In this document: positions 33,822-37,216 of the stretch, in pieces
How positions within the stretch are numbered: position 1 is the first letter of the stretch
Layout of the letters: every line of letters begins with the position of its first letter
DNA from: Sphingobacteriales bacterium
GTDB taxonomy: Bacteria; Bacteroidota; Bacteroidia; Sphingobacteriales; Sphingobacteriaceae
Assembly (NCBI GenBank): GCA_015654985.1
Contig: JAATFW010000343.1
Span: 1-37,216, forward strand
DNA length: 37,216 bases
Reading direction: 5' to 3'
The notes under the pieces: model-generated
The model's input: only the letters and a program-made list of their open reading frames with translations
What the model was told of the DNA's origin: nothing
Databases searched by the model: none
Made by a program: the position numbers and the translations under genes

Positions 33822-33829
33822 TATCTTTG
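33822..33829 (+). promoter_or_regulatory. -7 box (TATCTTTG) directly before rlmN
   Basis: TATCTTTG matches TAnnTTTG exactly and is identical to the feoA -7 box. It ends 4 nt before the GTG start, so the mRNA would have no usable leader. No TTTG lies 19-20 bp upstream. Confidence 0.5.
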
Positions 33830-33833
33830 CGCT

Positions 33834-34886
33834 GTGAATGAGGTTGTTGAAAAAAAAGAGATAAGGAATCTATCCACGGAAGATTTAAAGAAATTTTTAG
33901 CTGAAGAAGGAGAGCCTGCTTTCAGGGCCAGACAGATCTCCGAGTGGCTCTGGATGAAGGCGGCAGCAGATTTTGATGAAATGAGCAACCTGTCTAAAGC
34001 CTTCAGGGAAAAGCTGAAAGACAGGTTTACATTAAATGTTGCCACGATTTACCAGTCGCAGTTCAGTTCTGATAAAACCATAAAGAATACATTTAAACTT
34101 GCCGACGGAAACATTATTGAGGGTGTACTTATTCCCGCACCCGAGCGTATGACTGCCTGTGTAAGTTCTCAGGTAGGATGCAGCCTGACCTGTAAGTTCT
34201 GTGCAACAGGATATATGGAGCGCAAGCGTAACCTTGATCCCGGAGAAATTTACGATCAGGTAGTACTTATAGACCGGCAGGCACGGCAGAACTATGGAAT
34301 TCCCCTGTCGAATATTGTATATATGGGAATGGGTGAGCCTCTTCTTAATTATGCAAATGTTTTGAAATCTATAGACAGGCTTACTTCTCCCGATGGCTTG
34401 AATATGGCTGCAAAGAGAATCACGGTATCAACAGCAGGCATCGCAAAGATGATCAGGAAACTGGGCGATGACCAGGTGAAGTTTAATCTTGCTCTTTCCC
34501 TTCATGCGGCAAATGATGAGAAGAGGAATGAAATTATGCCTGTAAACGAGCAGAATTCATTAAAGGCGCTTGCCGAAGCATTAAAATATTATTTTATAAA
34601 AACCAGGAATCCTGTTACCTACGAGTATATACTTTTCGATAACTTCAACGATGATTTGCAGGATGCTGCCGAACTGGCGAAGTTCTGTAAGCATTTACCC
34701 TGCAAAGTAAATATTATTGAATATAATCCGATCTCTTTTGCTTCTTTTCAAAATGCAGGAGAAGATAAGACAGAAGCATTTGCAGAGTATTTACGGAAGC
34801 AGGGTATCATAACCAATATCAGGCGCAGCAGAGGGAAGGACATAGATGCTGCCTGCGGGCAGCTTGCAATAAAAGAAAAGGCCTGA
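33834..34886 (+). CDS. rlmN: Dual-specificity 23S rRNA/tRNA (adenine-C2)-methyltransferase
   Basis: RlmN is a radical-SAM enzyme that methylates C2 of A2503 in 23S rRNA and A37 in some tRNAs. The 350-residue protein has the cluster motif CSLTCKFC (Cys116, Cys120, Cys123), the catalytic Cys109 in MTACVSSQVG and the methyl-carrying Cys341 in DIDAACGQLA. YMGMGEPLLNYANV and the N-terminal accessory domain (TEDLKKFLAEEGEPAFRARQ) are intact. The GTG at 33834 is chosen because the next in-frame Met (residue 41) would remove the conserved N-terminal domain. It lies only 4 nt after a -7 box, and comF follows 25 bp downstream. Confidence 0.97.
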   Translation: MNEVVEKKEIRNLSTEDLKKFLAEEGEPAFRARQISEWLWMKAAADFDEMSNLSKAFREKLKDRFTLNVATIYQSQFSSDKTIKNTFKLADGNIIEGVLIPAPERMTACVSSQVGCSLTCKFCATGYMERKRNLDPGEIYDQVVLIDRQARQNYGIPLSNIVYMGMGEPLLNYANVLKSIDRLTSPDGLNMAAKRITVSTAGIAKMIRKLGDDQVKFNLALSLHAANDEKRNEIMPVNEQNSLKALAEALKYYFIKTRNPVTYEYILFDNFNDDLQDAAELAKFCKHLPCKVNIIEYNPISFASFQNAGEDKTEAFAEYLRKQGIITNIRRSRGKDIDAACGQLAIKEKA

Positions 34887-34911
34887 TCCCTTTGTTGTTC
34901 TGCAGCTTTTA

Positions 34912-35613
34912 ATGATGAATACTGTTTTAAAATACGCGGATGATTTCCTTTCCCTTTTTTTCCCTGATGTATGTTGTGGCTGTGGGCAAGCCCTTGTAAA
35001 AGATGAAACGGTTATCTGCACCGAATGCCTGTACCAGTTACCCTTTACGAATTTTCATTTACAGGAAGATAATCCTGTAGCAAGACAAATCTGGGGCCGT
35101 TTCCCTTTCGTATATGCCGGAGCTTGTCTTTATTTTCATCAGCACTCTATAGTTCAGCAACTGATTCACCGCCTGAAATACAATAATAAACAGGAAGCTG
35201 GCAGGTTAATAGGCAGGATATATGGCAGACAAATCAAAGAACAGGCAGCCTTTCATCATACAGATCTTATTATTCCTGTTCCATTACATAAAATGAGGGA
35301 AAGAAAAAGAGGATATAATCAGAGCGAATGTATCGCACAGGGCTTATCAGAAGTTCTGAATATTCCGGTAGACGCCATTAATCTCAGAAGGGATGTATCC
35401 ACACTTACCCAAACGCACAAGTCGCGGTTTTCGAGATATGAAAACATGAAGGAGGTGTTCAGCGTCATAAAACCGGAATATTTAAAGGGAAAACACGTGT
35501 TACTTGTGGATGACGTAATAACTACAGGGGCTACAATTGAGAGTTGTGCCACTGCACTGCTCTCTGTTCCCGATATAAAAATAAGTATTGCCGCAGCCGC
35601 ATTTACTGCCTGA
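34912..35613 (+). CDS. ComF-family phosphoribosyltransferase-like protein
   Basis: This 233-residue protein is related to ComF/GntX. An N-terminal zinc-ribbon-like segment (CCGCGQ followed by CTECLYQLP) precedes a type I phosphoribosyltransferase fold. Its PRPP loop is HVLLVDDVITTGAT, and PVPLHKMRERKRGYNQSECI is the usual ComF central motif. In naturally competent bacteria ComF takes part in handling incoming DNA, but most members are uncharacterised. Two tandem Met codons (34912 and 34915) can serve as start. It lies 25 bp after rlmN and is probably cotranscribed. A terminator follows at 35726-35763. Confidence 0.9.
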   Translation: MMNTVLKYADDFLSLFFPDVCCGCGQALVKDETVICTECLYQLPFTNFHLQEDNPVARQIWGRFPFVYAGACLYFHQHSIVQQLIHRLKYNNKQEAGRLIGRIYGRQIKEQAAFHHTDLIIPVPLHKMRERKRGYNQSECIAQGLSEVLNIPVDAINLRRDVSTLTQTHKSRFSRYENMKEVFSVIKPEYLKGKHVLLVDDVITTGATIESCATALLSVPDIKISIAAAAFTA

Positions 35614-35725
35614 AAATTTTCTTACTGAAAATCAGCGTGTTGTGTGCCATGGAATTTTTTCTTTAAAATAAAGCAACTTTTTTTGAGTTTAGGAGTATAA
35701 GTAATTGAGAGCGTTAAATTAGAAA

Positions 35726-35763
35726 GAAAGAGCCGGAAAGCCCCCAAGGTAACCGGCCCTTTC
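35726..35763. terminator. Terminator between convergent comF and receiver-domain gene
   Basis: GAAAGAGCCGG pairs with CCGGCCCTTTC (one mismatch) around a 16-nt loop. The plus strand continues with TTCTTCTTTTATT, and the minus strand continues with a TCTTTC-rich tract. It can serve both converging genes. Confidence 0.7.
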
Positions 35764-35819
35764 TTCTTCTTTTATTACAGAGCTCCCCGCTTCTTCTTTT
35801 CATCCGTCATTAATGTATT

Positions 35820-36239
35820 CTAATCTTTTTTTTCTTCCTCCAAAATTGTCGCAAGCTTTGCGTGCAGTTCTGCCGGGACAAAGGGTTTAGATATATAATC
35901 AGTCATACCCGACTTGCTGATCTCATCTATATCATTTTGCATGACAGAAGCTGTTAATGCAATAATGGGTAGCTTTTTAAACTGACCATTCCTGCTTTGC
36001 CTTATAATACCTGTTGCCTCAATCCCATTAAGAACCGGCATATGAATATCCATCAGCACAACATCGTATTGTTTTGCCTCAACTTTATCTACCGCTACCT
36101 GCCCGTTTTCTGCAAAGTCAGGCGTAATTCCCCACTTCGCAAGAAGTTTTTTTATAATGAACCTGTTAATTTCATTATCATCTACTACAAGGACATTTCC
36201 TGAAAGTTGCTTTTCTGATTCGGTGATGGGAGAAGACAT
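35820..36239 (-). CDS. Stand-alone response-regulator receiver domain
   Basis: This 139-residue CheY-like protein has no output domain. The receiver core is intact: acidic pair Asp20/Asp21 (LVVDDNEINRFIIKKLL), phospho-acceptor Asp64 (DVVLMDIHMPVLNG), Thr96 (ALTAS) and Lys118 (YISKPF). The DDNEINR/MDxxMPxLNG wording is that of receivers attached to hybrid histidine kinases, so it may be a released or shuttle receiver acting with such a kinase. None is encoded nearby. The first 13 residues are an extra hydrophilic tail. It lies 77 bp after glyA, with a strong palindrome between them. Confidence 0.93.
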   Translation of the reverse strand: MSSPITESEKQLSGNVLVVDDNEINRFIIKKLLAKWGITPDFAENGQVAVDKVEAKQYDVVLMDIHMPVLNGIEATGIIRQSRNGQFKKLPIIALTASVMQNDIDEISKSGMTDYISKPFVPAELHAKLATILEEEKKD

Positions 36240-36269
36240 TTTAAAAAGATTAAAAGAGCAATAAATTTT

Positions 36270-36307
36270 TTGATTCCGGATTGAGTTCTGTCAATATCCG
36301 GAATCAA
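36270..36307. terminator. Perfect 12-bp palindrome between glyA and the receiver gene
   Basis: TTGATTCCGGAT and ATCCGGAATCAA form a perfect 12-bp stem around a 14-nt loop, 9 bp after the glyA stop codon. Position and stability suggest a glyA terminator. On the minus strand, however, it is followed by AAAAAATTTATT and not a clean U-tract, so an attenuator or mRNA-stabilising hairpin is also possible. Confidence 0.55.
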
Positions 36308-36316
36308 TATATGTTT

Positions 36317-37216
36317 TTATTTATATAAAGGATAAAGAGTCATCATTTCCTCTACTTTTTTTCTGATCCCACCAAGAGTAGCCTTGTTCTCCGGGTCTGT
36401 TATTACAGCATCAATCAATTCAATGATTTTTTCCATATGATCTTCCTTTAATCCACGGGTGGTAATGGCGGCTGTACCAATCCGTATCCCGGAAGTAACA
36501 AATGGCGACTTGTCATCGAAAGGAACCATGTTCTTATTAACTGTAATATGAGCCTGCTGCAGTGCAGCTTCTGCAACCTTTCCGGTTATGTTTTTATTTC
36601 TCAGGTCGATCAGCATCAGGTGATTATCCGTACCGCCTGAGATTATCTGATAGTTTCTGTCTGATAGCGCCTTTGCCATTGCAGAAGCATTTTTCTTTAC
36701 CTGGATTGCATATTCCAAATATTCATCGCTTAGTGCTTCACCAAAAGCGACTGCTTTAGCAGCAATAATATGTTCAAGCGGACCTCCCTGAGTTCCCGGA
36801 AAAACAGCCATATCCAGCAAAGACGACATCTGCCTGATTTCCCCTTTGGGTGTCTTCAACCCGAAGGGATTTTCAAAATCTTTACCCAGCATAATCATAC
36901 CGCCTCTCGGGCCTCTTAATGTTTTATGGGTAGTAGTGGTTACCACGTGACAATGCGGAAGCGGATCATCAAGGAGCCCTTTTGCGATAAGGCCTGCAGG
37001 ATGCGAAATATCTGCCAGCACCAGGGCGCCTATCCTGTCGGCCACTTCCCTGATAAACCTATAGTCCCACTCTCTGGAATAAGCAGAAGCACCGCATATA
37101 ATAAGTTTTGGCTTTTCAGTTAAAGCCACTTCTTCGAGTTTGTTATAATCAATCCGTCCGCTTTCTTTGTCTACTCCATAAAAGAAAGGAGTATAGAGCT
37201 TCCCGGATGAATTTAC
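36317..37216 (-). CDS. glyA: Serine hydroxymethyltransferase (partial, C-terminal 299 codons)
   Basis: GlyA interconverts serine and glycine using PLP and tetrahydrofolate, supplying one-carbon units. The track starts at an internal GTG (37129), but the frame stays open to the window edge at 37216, where [16 protein letters not shown] is readable. The N-terminal third is missing. The PLP lysine is in [20 protein letters not shown]. Other conserved segments are [54 protein letters not shown] and [19 protein letters not shown]. The protein ends LYPLYK, and a palindrome follows 9 bp after the stop. Together with gcvH it belongs to glycine/one-carbon metabolism, though the two genes are 19 kb apart. 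Confidence 0.97.
   Translation of the reverse strand, partial: VNSSGKLYTPFFYGVDKESGRIDYNKLEEVALTEKPKLIICGASAYSREWDYRFIREVADRIGALVLADISHPAGLIAKGLLDDPLPHCHVVTTTTHKTLRGPRGGMIMLGKDFENPFGLKTPKGEIRQMSSLLDMAVFPGTQGGPLEHIIAAKAVAFGEALSDEYLEYAIQVKKNASAMAKALSDRNYQIISGGTDNHLMLIDLRNKNITGKVAEAALQQAHITVNKNMVPFDDKSPFVTSGIRIGTAAITTRGLKEDHMEKIIELIDAVITDPENKATLGGIRKKVEEMMTLYPLYK

Larger units (their letters stand above)
33493..33833. other. 341-bp divergent intergenic region before rlmN
   Basis: No gene is supported here. It must hold the promoter of the minus-strand amidohydrolase operon, although no clean TAnnTTTG was found on that strand. It also holds a short heptad array (33672-33702) and the rlmN -7 box (33822-33829). 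A CCGGGCTTCGG segment followed by TCTTTTT near 33788-33807 looks like a minimal hairpin and T-run, but the stem is too short to call. No tRNA-like cloverleaf was seen. Confidence 0.6.

Noticed and set aside
33600-33833. tRNA or small RNA gene before rlmN
   Set aside because: No cloverleaf, T-loop GTTCRA or CCA-like end was found; only repeat text and a short hairpin.

Overview
The window reads as core chromosome of a Bacteroidota bacterium, most likely Sphingobacteriales (Pedobacter/Mucilaginibacter-like). The reasons are a full-length SprA (type IX secretion/gliding), several TAnnTTTG -7 boxes, almost no Shine-Dalgarno sequences, a malic enzyme-phosphotransacetylase fusion, DUF4292 and DUF4198 proteins, an EnvC/TatA neighbourhood and intergenic tandem heptad repeats. 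The genus is inferred from these features; no database search was possible.

Layout. (1) 1-2511, minus strand: the N-terminal part of an RND efflux pump, running off the left edge, with its periplasmic adaptor upstream. A 345-399 bp intergenic region with repeats and operator-like sequence follows. (2) 2911-9423, plus strand: an M61 peptidase with a PDZ domain, a LutB-type lactate-oxidation iron-sulfur protein split by a one-base frameshift, a tandem heptad repeat, maeB and ruvA. (3) 9443-17440, plus: sprA (2347 codons), gcvH, a VanZ-family membrane protein and a 44-residue lipoprotein that the ORF track only shows inside a longer out-of-phase-start ORF. (4) 17469-20471, plus: feoA-feoB behind a near-consensus promoter, then a SprT-like metalloprotein. 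(5) 20481-22854: an unrecognised lipoprotein (minus), then a DUF4198 protein and an OmpA-like lipoprotein (plus). (6) 22841-33492, minus: a MltD-like lytic transglycosylase, gatA, two tandem tatA genes, an EnvC-like murein hydrolase activator, a DUF4292 (LolB-like) lipoprotein, a TPR protein, dut, a polysaccharide flippase, an acylphosphatase and an amidohydrolase. (7) 33834-35613, plus: rlmN and a ComF-family phosphoribosyltransferase. (8) 35820-37216, minus: a stand-alone receiver-domain protein and the C-terminal three-quarters of glyA, running off the right edge.

How the genes relate. Much of the window serves the cell envelope: efflux pump, SprA translocon, OmpA-like peptidoglycan anchor, lytic transglycosylase, EnvC activator, flippase, Tat components and the LolB-like lipoprotein. 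The rest is central metabolism (maeB, gcvH, glyA, the lactate-oxidation remnant), ferrous iron uptake (feoAB), and DNA/RNA maintenance (ruvA, dut, gatA, rlmN). No phage, IS element, CRISPR array, tRNA or rRNA was seen.

I do not see a convincing new multi-gene system. The observations most worth checking are the frameshifted lutB, the mirror-image 7-nt tandem arrays, a set of genes whose -7 box sits exactly 4 nt before the start codon (suggesting leaderless mRNAs), the overlooked Cys-x-Cys mini-lipoprotein between vanZ and feoA, and the LolB-like DUF4292 gene embedded in an envelope operon.
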